Part shown: in pieces, positions 10,727 to 20,950 of the stretch
How positions within the stretch are numbered: the first letter of the stretch is position 1
Layout of the letters: each line of letters begins with the position of its first letter
DNA from: an uncultured Mycoplasmatota bacterium
GTDB taxonomy: Bacteria > Bacillota_I > Bacilli_A > RF39 > UBA660
Direction: 5' to 3'
Length of the DNA stretch: 55,145 nt
Assembly (NCBI GenBank): GCA_946413985.1
Contig: CAMKMS010000004.1
Coordinates: 1 to 55,145 of the forward strand
The notes under the pieces: generated by a model
What the model was told of the DNA's origin: nothing
Database searches by the model: none
The model's input: only the letters and a program-made list of their open reading frames with translations
Position numbers and translations under genes: made by a program

Positions 10727-10773
10727 TACATAAAAAGTATTAATTTATTCATAATATATAATGGTGAATAGTT

Positions 10774-10917
10774 ATGTTTATGAATAACAAATTTAGTACT
10801 AAGAATAAACAATTATATAAAATGAAATGTATTAATACTAGAAATCAAGAGTATAAAGAATTAGAAAATGAATTTGATTTTAAAACAGAAAGAATAAATG
10901 TTAAAAATAAAAAGTGA
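10774..10917 (+). CDS. Small ORF of 47 aa (MFMNNKFSTKNKQLYKMK...), uncertain
   Basis: Fills the gap before a terminator; weak RBS; not in the supplied ORF track. Confidence 0.25.
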   Translation: MFMNNKFSTKNKQLYKMKCINTRNQEYKELENEFDFKTERINVKNKK

Positions 10918-10938
10918 AAATTGTTTTCACTTTTTTTC
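10911..10938 (+). terminator. Rho-independent terminator
   Basis: AAAGTGAAAA-TTG-TTTTCACTTTTTTT. Confidence 0.75.
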
Positions 10939-10982
10939 TTTTCTTTGCTATAATAATATCGAAATAGAAAGAAGGAAGAAAA

Positions 10983-12179
10983 ATGAAATTATTATGTGTT
11001 AATGCTGGAAGTAGTTCACTTAAATTCCAATTATTTGAAATGCCAGATGAAAAAGTAATAATTAGTGGTTATTTTGAAAAAATTGGACTTGAAGATAGTT
11101 TTTGGAATATTAAAGTAAATGGAGAAAAAATCAAAAAATCAAAATTTATAAAAAATCATACTGAGGCTGTTCAAATATTAATAGATGAACTTATTGATAA
11201 TAATGCAGTTAAAAGTTTAGATGAAATAAAAGGAGTAGGACATAGAGTTGTTCATGGCGGAGAAAAGTATAAAGAATCAGTTATTATTACTGATGAAGTT
11301 ATAAACGATGTTATTGATTTAACAAAGTTTGCATCACTACATCATCCAGGAAATTTAGCTGGAATTAATGCACTTAAAAGTGTATTACCAAAAGTTCCAA
11401 TGGTTGCTGTTTTTGATACTGCATTTCATCAAACAATGCCAAAAGAAAACTATATGTATCCTGTTCCATATGAATGGTATTTAAAATATGGTGTTAGAAA
11501 ATATGGTTTCCATGGTACTAGTCATAAATATATTACAACTGAAATGCAAGAAAAATTAAAGAAAAAAGATGTTAATTTAATAGTTTGTCATATTGGTAGT
11601 GGTGCTAGTATTAGTGCAATCAAAGAAGGAAAATGCTTTGATACTACAATGGGAATTACTCCACTAGATGGACTTATGATGGGAACTCGTAGTGGTTCAA
11701 TAGATCCTTCTATTTTAGAATATGTTTGTAAAGAATCTAAAGAAGATATTTCAGATGTTACAAATGCATTAAATAAAAAGAGTGGTTTACTTGGAATATC
11801 TGGATTTAGTGATTGTAGAGATGTTGAAGACGCAGCTAAAAGAGGAGATGATAGAGCAATTCTAGCACTTAATATGTATAATGATAGAATAGCTAAATAC
11901 ATTGCTGATTATTATATTGAATTAAAAGGTGAAGTAGATGCTATTGTATTTACTGCTGGTGTTGGAGAAAATGGAATTGTTGCAAGAGAAGAAATATTAA
12001 ATCGTTTAAGTCCTCTTGGAATCAAAATAGATAAAAAATCTAATGAAACTATAGCTAGTTTTAAAGATGTAAATGAAGGAATTATTAGTTCAAAAACATC
12101 TAAAGTTCCTGTATATGTTGTACCAACAAATGAAGAATTAATGATTATTAGAGATACATATGAATTAATAAAAAAATAG
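10983..12179 (+). CDS. ackA: Acetate kinase
   Basis: MKLLCVNAGSSSLKFQLFE, GHRVVHGGEKY, DTAFHQTMP, YGFHGTSHK, MGTRSGSIDPS. Confidence 0.97.
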   Translation: MKLLCVNAGSSSLKFQLFEMPDEKVIISGYFEKIGLEDSFWNIKVNGEKIKKSKFIKNHTEAVQILIDELIDNNAVKSLDEIKGVGHRVVHGGEKYKESVIITDEVINDVIDLTKFASLHHPGNLAGINALKSVLPKVPMVAVFDTAFHQTMPKENYMYPVPYEWYLKYGVRKYGFHGTSHKYITTEMQEKLKKKDVNLIVCHIGSGASISAIKEGKCFDTTMGITPLDGLMMGTRSGSIDPSILEYVCKESKEDISDVTNALNKKSGLLGISGFSDCRDVEDAAKRGDDRAILALNMYNDRIAKYIADYYIELKGEVDAIVFTAGVGENGIVAREEILNRLSPLGIKIDKKSNETIASFKDVNEGIISSKTSKVPVYVVPTNEELMIIRDTYELIKK

Positions 12180-12193
12180 AAAAGAGAATATTA

Positions 12194-13171
12194 ATGAATA
12201 ATATATATAAATCAATTTATAATGAAATTAAAAAGTATAAGATAATTTATATAGCAAGACACATAGGACCAGATCCAGATGCATTTGGAAGTCAAATGGC
12301 ACTTAAATATAGTATTAAGCTTACTTTTCCAGAAAAAGAAGTATATGCTTTAGGTGCTTCAGTATCAAGATTTAAATATTTTGGTAAACTTGATAAATTA
12401 GAATCTTATGATTATGAAAATGGTCTATTGATAGTTTGTGATACTCCTGATAATAAAAGAGTAGATATAGAAAATTTCTTAAGTTTTAAGCATGTCATTA
12501 AAATTGATCATCATCCAAAGGTTGATACGTTTGGGAGTATTGAATATATTAGAGAAAATGCCAGTTCTGCAAGTGAACTTGTTTATGAAATAATAGAAAA
12601 CACAAAATTAAAAAATAACATGGAAATAGCTGGATATTTATATATGGGAATATTTGCTGATACTAATAGATTTTTATTTAATACAACTAGTGAGACTTTT
12701 GAACTTGTATCTAAGCTAGTTAAAAATTATAAACTTGATATAGAAAGCTTATATAGAAAAGTTTATGCTAAACCTCTTTGCGAAGTAAGATTAATGGGGT
12801 ATATAGCATCTTCATTAAAAGTAGACAAATATGGATTTGCTAGTATTGAAATAGATGATGATGTTATTGCATCATTAGGATGTGATATATCTGCTGTTTC
12901 AAACATGATAAATGATTTTAATAATATAAATGAAATATTAGTGTGGACTTTTGTATCATATGATAGAAAAAATAATTTATATAAGGTTAATATTAGAAGT
13001 AGAGGCCCAGTTATAAATGAAATAGCTTCTAAATATCATGGCGGTGGACATAAATATGCTAGTGGTGTTAGAACTGAAATAAAAGAGGATGTTTCTTCAC
13101 TTTTAAGAGATTTATCTAATGCTTGCAAAGAATACAAAGAGATGGAGGAAGATAATAATGGAAATAACTAG
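12194..13171 (+). CDS. nrnA: DHH-family phosphoesterase (NrnA-like oligoribonuclease/pAp phosphatase)
   Basis: HIGPDPDAFGSQ, DTPD, IDHHPKVD, FADTNRF, GGGHKYASG motifs. Confidence 0.88.
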   Translation: MNNIYKSIYNEIKKYKIIYIARHIGPDPDAFGSQMALKYSIKLTFPEKEVYALGASVSRFKYFGKLDKLESYDYENGLLIVCDTPDNKRVDIENFLSFKHVIKIDHHPKVDTFGSIEYIRENASSASELVYEIIENTKLKNNMEIAGYLYMGIFADTNRFLFNTTSETFELVSKLVKNYKLDIESLYRKVYAKPLCEVRLMGYIASSLKVDKYGFASIEIDDDVIASLGCDISAVSNMINDFNNINEILVWTFVSYDRKNNLYKVNIRSRGPVINEIASKYHGGGHKYASGVRTEIKEDVSSLLRDLSNACKEYKEMEEDNNGNN

Positions 13172-13751
13172 TGTTGATGAACCAATTATAGCTGTTAGAA
13201 TTAGTCAATATCCAGAAGATAAAAAAAGTGAACTTTTAATTCTTGGAAGAAGTAATGTTGGAAAAAGTAGTTTTATTAATACTATTATAAATAGAAAAAA
13301 TTTAGCAAGAACTAGTTCTAAACCAGGAAAAACTCAAACTTTAAATTTCTATAAAGTTAATAAAGAATTCTATATTGTTGATGTTCCTGGGTATGGATAT
13401 GCTGTTACAAGTAAAAAGCAAATGGAAAAATTTGGTGTTATGATAGAAGAATACTTAAAGCAAAGACAAGTATTAAAACATGTTTTCTTGTTAGTTGATT
13501 ATAGACATAAACCAACAGAAGATGATGTTTTAATGTACAAGTTTTTAAAATATTATAATTTACCTGTTACAATAGTATGTACTAAATATGATAAAGTAAA
13601 TCGTTCACTTAGAATGAAACAAGATGATGTTATTAAGAAAGTATTAAATCCTGCACTTGGTGATGAAATTGTTAATTTCTCAAGTATAACAAAAGTTGGA
13701 AAAGATAGAATTTATGAAATAATAGAAAACATTATTGCTAAAAATTCTTGA
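13158..13751 (+). CDS. engB: Ribosome biogenesis GTP-binding protein YsxC/EngB
   Basis: GRSNVGKSSFIN, TQTLNFY, DVPGYGYA, TKYDK; start at 13158 chosen over 13119. Confidence 0.94.
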   Translation: MEITSVDEPIIAVRISQYPEDKKSELLILGRSNVGKSSFINTIINRKNLARTSSKPGKTQTLNFYKVNKEFYIVDVPGYGYAVTSKKQMEKFGVMIEEYLKQRQVLKHVFLLVDYRHKPTEDDVLMYKFLKYYNLPVTIVCTKYDKVNRSLRMKQDDVIKKVLNPALGDEIVNFSSITKVGKDRIYEIIENIIAKNS

Positions 13752-13802
13752 AAAAGCAAAAATAATTTATTATAATGATATATAGAATAGAGGTTGATTG
13801 TA

Positions 13803-14525
13803 ATGGATAGAAAAGGTTTTACTTTAGTTGAATTACTAGTTGTTATAGTTATTATTGCTGTATTAAGTGTAATAATTGTACCTAGTGTAATTAATATTAA
13901 TAAGAGTATTAATAAAAGATTATTAAGTGAAAAGATTGAAAATATTGAATCAAGTGCAATTCTATATGCTAATAATAATGAAGAAATATTTAATGGAACA
14001 GACGTAGTATATATATATGTTTATGAACTAGTTGATTCAAAATATATGACTATTGATATTGCTGCTGGAACAGATGCTTGTAAAGTAGCAACTGAAAAAT
14101 CAAGAATAGGTTGTGTAATTGATCCAACTGATAAAACTTCAATAAATAATAATTATGTTATCTTAAGAAAAGAAGGCGCTGGTGTAACAGCAACATATGT
14201 TGATACAACTGAATCTCCACAAGGAGTAGCAAATGAATCAGTTACTTTAGTAGATGCTGTATGTGCTGGATTTGCAAATGGAACATTTAAAGGTCAAGCT
14301 TATTCTGGAAATAGAATAGTTGATTGTACTTGTGATAAAGCAAAAGGAGCAACTAAATTATATGTTAAAAATACAGCAACAGAAGTTCAAGCTTGTTTAA
14401 TAGCTGGAGAGAATGTTAATAACTACTTAAAATATGGTGATACAAAGGCTAACTGGAGAGTTTTAGGAGTATATAATTTAGATGGAACTATTACTGCTAA
14501 AATGATTACTTCTGATCCAGTATAA
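13803..14525 (+). CDS. Type IV prepilin/pseudopilin-like protein
   Basis: KGFTLVELLVVIVIIAVLSVIIVPSV N-terminal methylation motif; Cys-containing C-terminal domain. Confidence 0.85.
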   Translation: MDRKGFTLVELLVVIVIIAVLSVIIVPSVININKSINKRLLSEKIENIESSAILYANNNEEIFNGTDVVYIYVYELVDSKYMTIDIAAGTDACKVATEKSRIGCVIDPTDKTSINNNYVILRKEGAGVTATYVDTTESPQGVANESVTLVDAVCAGFANGTFKGQAYSGNRIVDCTCDKAKGATKLYVKNTATEVQACLIAGENVNNYLKYGDTKANWRVLGVYNLDGTITAKMITSDPV

Positions 14526-14537
14526 AAAATATAAATT

Positions 14538-14566
14538 AAACAATATACATGGTATATTGTTTTTTA
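14538..14566 (+). terminator. Rho-independent terminator
   Basis: AAACAATATAC-ATG-GTATATTGTTTTTT. Confidence 0.75.
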
Positions 14567-14605
14567 TTGTTTAAAAATGTATAATCAAATGGTAGGAGAA
14601 GAAAG

Positions 14606-15370
14606 ATGAAGGATTATTTTAAATATAGATATACGACAGATATTGAATTTAATTTATCTCTTAAAACACATGTAGCTATTATTGGTAATAGTGGTGATTT
14701 TTTTCTTGATACTTTAATTAATAATAATGATAAATGTAATATTTTTATTGGAGATAAAGAGTATACACCAGAAAATAAATTCTATATAAGAAAATTAATG
14801 AGTTTTGTTTTATATAAACATTTAAATATATTTGTTGGTGAAACTGTTAGAGATGAAATAGTCTTTGGTCTTGAAAGTCTTGCATTTACAAAAAATGAAA
14901 TAAATGAAAGAGTAAATAGTCTTAGTAGAAGGTTTAAATTAGATAATTTACTCGAAAAAGACCCCAATAGTTTAGGATCAAGTGATAAAGTAAAAATGAA
15001 AATATTATCTAGTTTAATAATAAAACCTAATGTACTTGTTCTTGATAATGTTTTATGTGAACTTGATTATGTAGATAAATTACTAATTTTTGATATATTA
15101 AAAGAATACACTGATAATGAGGGTGTAGTTATTAATATAACAAATGATATGGAAGAAACTCTAGAAGCAAGTAGAATAATAATAATTCATGATAACAAAC
15201 TTGCTTGTGATGGTAAAACTATAAGTGTTTTAAATGAAGAAAAACTTCTTAAAAGACTTGGTCTTGGTATGCCATTTATAGTAGAGTTAAATAAATATTT
15301 AATGGATTATGGAATAATAAATAAATATTATTTAACTAATGAAAAGTTGGTGGGAGCTTTATGGAAATAA
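14606..15370 (+). CDS. ECF transporter ATPase-like subunit with degenerate catalytic motifs (EcfA-like)
   Basis: ABC ATPase layout next to a second ATPase and EcfT; FVGETVRDEIVFGLE typical of EcfA; Walker A degenerate (GNSGDFFLD). Confidence 0.78.
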   Translation: MKDYFKYRYTTDIEFNLSLKTHVAIIGNSGDFFLDTLINNNDKCNIFIGDKEYTPENKFYIRKLMSFVLYKHLNIFVGETVRDEIVFGLESLAFTKNEINERVNSLSRRFKLDNLLEKDPNSLGSSDKVKMKILSSLIIKPNVLVLDNVLCELDYVDKLLIFDILKEYTDNEGVVINITNDMEETLEASRIIIIHDNKLACDGKTISVLNEEKLLKRLGLGMPFIVELNKYLMDYGIINKYYLTNEKLVGALWK

Positions 15371-16203
15371 TTTTTGATAAAGTAAGTTTTGTAATAAATA
15401 AAAATACACCACTTGAAAAAACAATATTAAATACTATTTCTTTTAGTATTACTGAAAGTGGTATATATTCATTTATTGGGGCTTCTAATAGTGGTAAAAC
15501 TGCTATTGGTGATTTAATTAGTTTATTATATAAACCAACTCGTGGAAGTATTAAAATTGGTGGATATAAAAATAGTAGATTAAAGAAAAAAGATATTAAT
15601 AATTTAAAAAGTAAAATAGGTTATGTTTTTAAAAACCCATATAGTATGTTTATTAATGATACAGTTTCAAAAGAAATAAGTTATGCTATTGATAATTTTG
15701 GATATAAAAAAGAAAGTAAGGAAAAAAGAATATTAGAATCATTAAAACTAGTTGAACTTGATGAATCATATTTAGAAAAAAATCCATTTGATTTAAACAT
15801 AACAGATGCTAAAAAATTAGCTCTTGCTTGTATACTTATTTATAATCCAAAAATAATTATTTTAGATGAAATAACAAATGGTTTATCTGTATCAGATAAG
15901 AATAAATTAATTAGATTATTTAGAATGCTTAAAAATAAATATAGAAAAACAATTATATTACTAAGTAAAGATACATCATTTTGTTATCAAATAACAGATT
16001 ATGTTTATTTACTAAGTTATACAAGACTTATTGATTATGGAACAAAAGATTTATTAGAAAATACAAATATTATTAAAAATGCAAACTTAGAACCACCTAA
16101 AATAGTTTCATTTGTTAATGCTTATAATAAAAAGGGTAGAAATCTTGATTATTATAATAATATACTTGATTTAATTAAAGGGGTGTATAGAGATGTATTC
16201 TAG
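15361..16203 (+). CDS. ECF transporter ATPase subunit (EcfA-like), partly degenerate
   Basis: Walker A GASNSGKTAI, Walker B IIILDEITNGLS, in an ecfA-ecfA-ecfT-truA arrangement. Confidence 0.83.
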   Translation: MEIIFDKVSFVINKNTPLEKTILNTISFSITESGIYSFIGASNSGKTAIGDLISLLYKPTRGSIKIGGYKNSRLKKKDINNLKSKIGYVFKNPYSMFINDTVSKEISYAIDNFGYKKESKEKRILESLKLVELDESYLEKNPFDLNITDAKKLALACILIYNPKIIILDEITNGLSVSDKNKLIRLFRMLKNKYRKTIILLSKDTSFCYQITDYVYLLSYTRLIDYGTKDLLENTNIIKNANLEPPKIVSFVNAYNKKGRNLDYYNNILDLIKGVYRDVF

Positions 16204-16936
16204 AAACTATTATGGATCATTTTATCCTATAACATCAAAAATACATAAGTTAAATCCTATTGTTAAATTAATTAATTTTATTATTATGATTCTTTTAATA
16301 ATACTTACAAATGATAAAGAAATACATTTATATTTATCAATGTTTGTAATGATAATGATATTATTAAGTTATGTTCCAATTAAGTATTATTTTAATACTT
16401 TTTACTCATTAAGATATATTTATTTATTGCTTGCATTTATTTGTGCTTATTTTGGACTTGGTTTTAGTGATTATTTGGTTTATGTATCTAAAATAATAAT
16501 TTTTATTCTTTATTTAAATGTTATAGTTTTTACAACTTCACCTAGTGAAACAATTTATAGTATAGAAAAGTTTTTAAATTTGTTTAATTTTCTTAATTTA
16601 AAAGCCGTAAAAATAGCCAGTAGTATTAATGGTTTATTAAGATATCATCCTTTATATATGATGGTAAAAAATGATGTAATGCTTGCATCTTCAGTAAGAG
16701 GAATTAATATTGGTTTATTTAGTGTTAAAACTAAAATTAGATTAAATAAAAAAATAAGAGAGTTAACAAGAATTAGAAGTAAAGAAATGAATGAATGTGC
16801 TGAACTTAGACTTTATGATATAAATAAACATAGAACAAATTTTAGAACAAATAAAGTTGGTTTTTATGATATACTATTCTTGATATTTCATATTGTACTA
16901 TTATATATGTACGCAACACTGGAGGGATTATTATGA
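16193..16936 (+). CDS. ecfT: ECF transporter transmembrane subunit EcfT
   Basis: N-terminal SKIHKLNPIVKL, multiple TM helices, SSVRG and AELR coupling motifs; between ecfA-like genes and truA. Confidence 0.86.
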   Translation: MYSRNYYGSFYPITSKIHKLNPIVKLINFIIMILLIILTNDKEIHLYLSMFVMIMILLSYVPIKYYFNTFYSLRYIYLLLAFICAYFGLGFSDYLVYVSKIIIFILYLNVIVFTTSPSETIYSIEKFLNLFNFLNLKAVKIASSINGLLRYHPLYMMVKNDVMLASSVRGINIGLFSVKTKIRLNKKIRELTRIRSKEMNECAELRLYDINKHRTNFRTNKVGFYDILFLIFHIVLLYMYATLEGLL

Positions 16937-17655
16937 GATATTTAGTGAATTTATCATATAATGGTAATAAGTATTTTGGATATCAAATTCAAAATAATAA
17001 TATTACTGTTGAAGGAGAAATAGAGAAAGTTTTATCACAAATATTAAACTCAAATATAAATACTATTGCTTCTTCTAGAACAGATAAAGGTGTCCATGCA
17101 ATAAACCAATATTGTCATTTTGATTATGATAAAGTATTAGATACAAAAAAACTTACTCATAGTATGAATAGTATGTTAGATGGAAATATTTATATAAAGA
17201 GTATTAAAAAAGTAAATGATGATTTTCATGCAAGATTTTCTGTTAAATATAAGGAATACATTTATAAAATTAATATGGGTGAATATAATCCAATAGAGAA
17301 AGATTATGTTTTGCAATATAACAAAGAAATAAATAAAGAATTACTTGATAATTTTATATCACAAATAAGTGGTAAACACGACTATAGAAGTTTTACTAGT
17401 GATAAAGATAAAGATAATTATGAAAGAGAAGTTGTAATTGATTATAAAATAGATAATAATATATTATATTTAAGATTTTATTCAACAGGATTTCTAAGAT
17501 ATATGATTAGAAATATAGTTGGTTTGTTACTTGAAATAAATGATGGTAAGAAAAAATTAGATGATATTAAATTTATTTTTGATAGTAAAAATAGATGTAG
17601 CCTTGGCATTCCTGCTGATGGATGCGCATTATATTTGAATAAGGTTATATATTGA
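16933..17655 (+). CDS. truA: tRNA pseudouridine(38-40) synthase
   Basis: LSYNGNKYFGYQIQ, SSRTDKGVHA, DFHARFS, FLRYMIRNIVG. Confidence 0.96.
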   Translation: MRYLVNLSYNGNKYFGYQIQNNNITVEGEIEKVLSQILNSNINTIASSRTDKGVHAINQYCHFDYDKVLDTKKLTHSMNSMLDGNIYIKSIKKVNDDFHARFSVKYKEYIYKINMGEYNPIEKDYVLQYNKEINKELLDNFISQISGKHDYRSFTSDKDKDNYEREVVIDYKIDNNILYLRFYSTGFLRYMIRNIVGLLLEINDGKKKLDDIKFIFDSKNRCSLGIPADGCALYLNKVIY

Positions 17656-17681
17656 TATATAATTAAAAAAGGAGGTAATTT

Positions 17682-19076
17682 ATGTATATATATAATACCC
17701 TAACAAGAAAAAAAGAAGAGTTTGTTGAAATAAAAAAAGGTCATGTGGGTTTGTATACTTGTGGACCTACTGTATATCATTATGCTCATATTGGAAACAT
17801 AAGAAATTATATTGGACATGACATTTTAGAAAAAACACTTGAATATTTAGGATATAAAGTAAAAAGAGTTATGAATATTACTGATGTTGGACACTTAACA
17901 AGTGATTCTGATTCAGGTGAAGATAAAATGGAAGTTGCAAAAAAAAGAGAAGGTAAAAGTGCTTATGAAATAGCAGAATTTTATACTGCAGCTTTCTTTG
18001 ATGATTTTAAAAAAGTTAATTGTGATGTTCCAGATATTGTAAGTCCTGCTACAGATAATATTGATATGTATATTAAAATAATTGAAAAATTACTTAAAGA
18101 TGGTTATGCATATATAAGTGGTGGAAATGTATATTTTGATATTTCTAAATTAAAAGATTATTATGTTTTAACAAATCACAAGGAAGATGAAATGGTAGTA
18201 GGAGCAAGAGAAGGAGTAGAAGAAGATAATAGAAAGAGAAACCAAGCTGATTTTGCTCTTTGGTTTACTGTAAGTAAATTTGAAAATCATGAAATGCTTT
18301 GGGATTCACCTTTTGGACGTGGTTACCCTGGTTGGCATATTGAATGCTCTGGTATTTCAATCAAATACTTAGGAGAATATTTAGATATTCATGGTGGAGG
18401 AGTAGATAATATATTCCCACATCATACTAATGAAATAGCTCAAAGTGAAAGCTATCTTGGACACAAATGGTGTAATTATTGGTTCCATAATGAACATTTA
18501 CTTGATCAAAGTGGAAAAATGAGTAAATCAAATGGTGCAATTCTTACAGTTAGTGAACTAGAAAAACGTGGATATAATCCATTATCATTTAGATTTATGT
18601 GTTTAAATTCACATTATCGTAAACAATTAGTTTTTTCATTTGATGCTTTAGATCAAGCAGAGCAAACTTATAAAAAATTAAAAGATAAAATATCTAATAT
18701 TGTCGATGATGGAGAGTTAGAGGAAGATAAGTATAATTCTTATAATCAAAAATTTATAGACGAAATATCTAATGATTTAAATATATCAAATACAATTACT
18801 ATTTTATATGATTTACTTAAGGATACAGAAGTAAATGGAAAAACTAAACTTGCATTAATTAATTCATTTGATAAAGTATGGTCTTTAGATTTAACTAAAA
18901 CTATTGAAGAAGATAAAGAATTAACTGAATATATCTTATCTAAAATAGAACAAAGAAATAATGCTAAGAAAGAAAAGAATTATTCTCTTGCAGATCAAAT
19001 AAGAAATGAATTATTAGAAAAAGGCATTGAGCTTATGGATACAAGAGAAGGAACCAAATATAAAATATTGAAGTAA
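17682..19076 (+). CDS. cysS: Cysteinyl-tRNA synthetase
   Basis: LYTCGPTVYHYAHIGN, GWHIECSGIS, FPHHTNEIAQ, KMSKSNG. Confidence 0.97.
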   Translation: MYIYNTLTRKKEEFVEIKKGHVGLYTCGPTVYHYAHIGNIRNYIGHDILEKTLEYLGYKVKRVMNITDVGHLTSDSDSGEDKMEVAKKREGKSAYEIAEFYTAAFFDDFKKVNCDVPDIVSPATDNIDMYIKIIEKLLKDGYAYISGGNVYFDISKLKDYYVLTNHKEDEMVVGAREGVEEDNRKRNQADFALWFTVSKFENHEMLWDSPFGRGYPGWHIECSGISIKYLGEYLDIHGGGVDNIFPHHTNEIAQSESYLGHKWCNYWFHNEHLLDQSGKMSKSNGAILTVSELEKRGYNPLSFRFMCLNSHYRKQLVFSFDALDQAEQTYKKLKDKISNIVDDGELEEDKYNSYNQKFIDEISNDLNISNTITILYDLLKDTEVNGKTKLALINSFDKVWSLDLTKTIEEDKELTEYILSKIEQRNNAKKEKNYSLADQIRNELLEKGIELMDTREGTKYKILK

Positions 19077-19082
19077 TACAAA

Positions 19083-19112
19083 AAAATAAAGAAAATATCT
19101 TTATTTTTTTTT
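19083..19112 (+). terminator. Rho-independent terminator
   Basis: AAATAAAGA-AAATA-TCTTTATTTTTTTTT. Confidence 0.7.
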
Positions 19113-19160
19113 GATATTTGTTATAATTATATTTAGAATAGGAAGGATAGGTTTTTTAGT

Positions 19161-20918
19161 ATGCTAGGAAAAATATTAACAATTAGTAAAAATACTGCAA
19201 CTCTTGCTATTAATAAAGATGCAGGAGAAATAAATGATTTAATAAATTTACACGTAGTATTTGAAGATAATAATAAAAAGATATTAGGTGAAATAGATTC
19301 AATTAATCAAGATACAATAAATGTTACATTTTTGGGTGAACTTACCGAAAATGATTTTATTGGTGGTTTAATAAGAAAACCAAGTTTAAATGCAAATGTT
19401 AGAATTATTAATGAGCAGGAACTAGCTATTTTGACGGGAAATGAGAATGCTAGTATTCAACTTGGAGTATCACCTTTATATAATGATTTTCCTTTGAAGG
19501 TTAGTATCGATGAATTATTCTCAAACCATACTGCTATATTTGGTAATACTGGTAGTGGTAAAACATATGGTATTTGTAGAATAATACAAAATATTTTTCC
19601 AAATAGCAGTATTATTCCATATAAGGCAAATTTATTTATATTTGATTCTTATGGTGAATATATAAATGCATTTAAAGATTTAAGTAATAATAATCCTTAT
19701 TATTCTTTTAAAGTAATAACTACAAATAAAAGTAAACCTTATGAGAAATTAAATATTCCAGTGTGTTTACTTGATTTAGAAGATATATTAAATTTACTTG
19801 AGGCTACAAGTTTTTCTCAAATTGCAATGATTGAAACAGCTCTTACATATGTTCGTATGTTTGCAAGAAACGATAAAGAGGCAGCTGAATTTAAGAATCA
19901 TGTTCTTGCTAAAGCAATTATTTCAATAATGTATACTAATCAAACTTCTGCAAGAATAAGAGATCAGATTTTTGAAATATTAAATGAAACAAATACTCCA
20001 GAGTTATCATTAGATACTGAAGTACCTGGAATTGGATTTACTCGTAAATTTAGAAATTGTTTTGATATAGATAGTGAAGGAAGATTTGCAGAACATAAAA
20101 TAATATCAGATTATATTAAGACTTTTATAGATGATAATAGACATTGGAATTTTAATTCTGAGGGAGTTTATTATTCACTTCATGATTTAGAAGTTGCATT
20201 GAATTTCACACTTTATAGTGAAAGATATTTGCTTAATGAAGCAATGTATGATTCTGCAATGAGTTTAAAAGTAAAATTACATGATTTGACTAATCGTGGT
20301 AATGGAGAGTTCTTTAGTGCAAATGAATATATTACTATAGATGAATACATTAAGAGATTACAAATAAATGGTAATAAAAAAAGTCAAATTGTTAACTTTA
20401 ATTTAGAAGATGTTGATGATAGATTTGCAAGAAGTATAGTTAAAATATTTGGACGTATGTTTATGAAATTCACTAGAAGCTTATCTGATCGAGCAACATT
20501 TCCAATACATATGATATTAGAAGAAGCTCATAGATATGTTTTAGAAGGCGATGATAAAAAGTTATTTGGATATAATATATTTGAAAGAATAGCTAAAGAA
20601 GGTCGTAAATATGGATTAATTCTTGATTTAATTACACAAAGACCAACCGACTTAAATGAAAATGTTATATCACAATGTGCTAACTTTTTGATATTTAAAA
20701 TCAATCACCCAGCTGATCTTGAATATATCGCAAAAAGTGTTCCAAATATGAGTGAAGATATAGTAGAAAAACAAAAGACATTACAAGCAGGAACTTGTGT
20801 TGCTTTTGGTAGAATATTTAAAATACCAATGATTGCTAAGATGGAGAAAGCTGATCCACCACCAACAAGTTCAAACTGCGAAGTTTATAAAAACTGGATG
20901 GTACAATTAAAACAATAA
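19161..20918 (+). CDS. HerA-like (DUF87) ATPase
   Basis: HTAIFGNTGSGKTYGICRIIQ, FDSYGEY, MILEEAHRYV, EGRKYGLILDLITQRPTDL. Confidence 0.88.
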   Translation: MLGKILTISKNTATLAINKDAGEINDLINLHVVFEDNNKKILGEIDSINQDTINVTFLGELTENDFIGGLIRKPSLNANVRIINEQELAILTGNENASIQLGVSPLYNDFPLKVSIDELFSNHTAIFGNTGSGKTYGICRIIQNIFPNSSIIPYKANLFIFDSYGEYINAFKDLSNNNPYYSFKVITTNKSKPYEKLNIPVCLLDLEDILNLLEATSFSQIAMIETALTYVRMFARNDKEAAEFKNHVLAKAIISIMYTNQTSARIRDQIFEILNETNTPELSLDTEVPGIGFTRKFRNCFDIDSEGRFAEHKIISDYIKTFIDDNRHWNFNSEGVYYSLHDLEVALNFTLYSERYLLNEAMYDSAMSLKVKLHDLTNRGNGEFFSANEYITIDEYIKRLQINGNKKSQIVNFNLEDVDDRFARSIVKIFGRMFMKFTRSLSDRATFPIHMILEEAHRYVLEGDDKKLFGYNIFERIAKEGRKYGLILDLITQRPTDLNENVISQCANFLIFKINHPADLEYIAKSVPNMSEDIVEKQKTLQAGTCVAFGRIFKIPMIAKMEKADPPPTSSNCEVYKNWMVQLKQ

Positions 20919-20950
20919 TTTTAAAAATAGCTTAGAAAGGAGGATAATCT

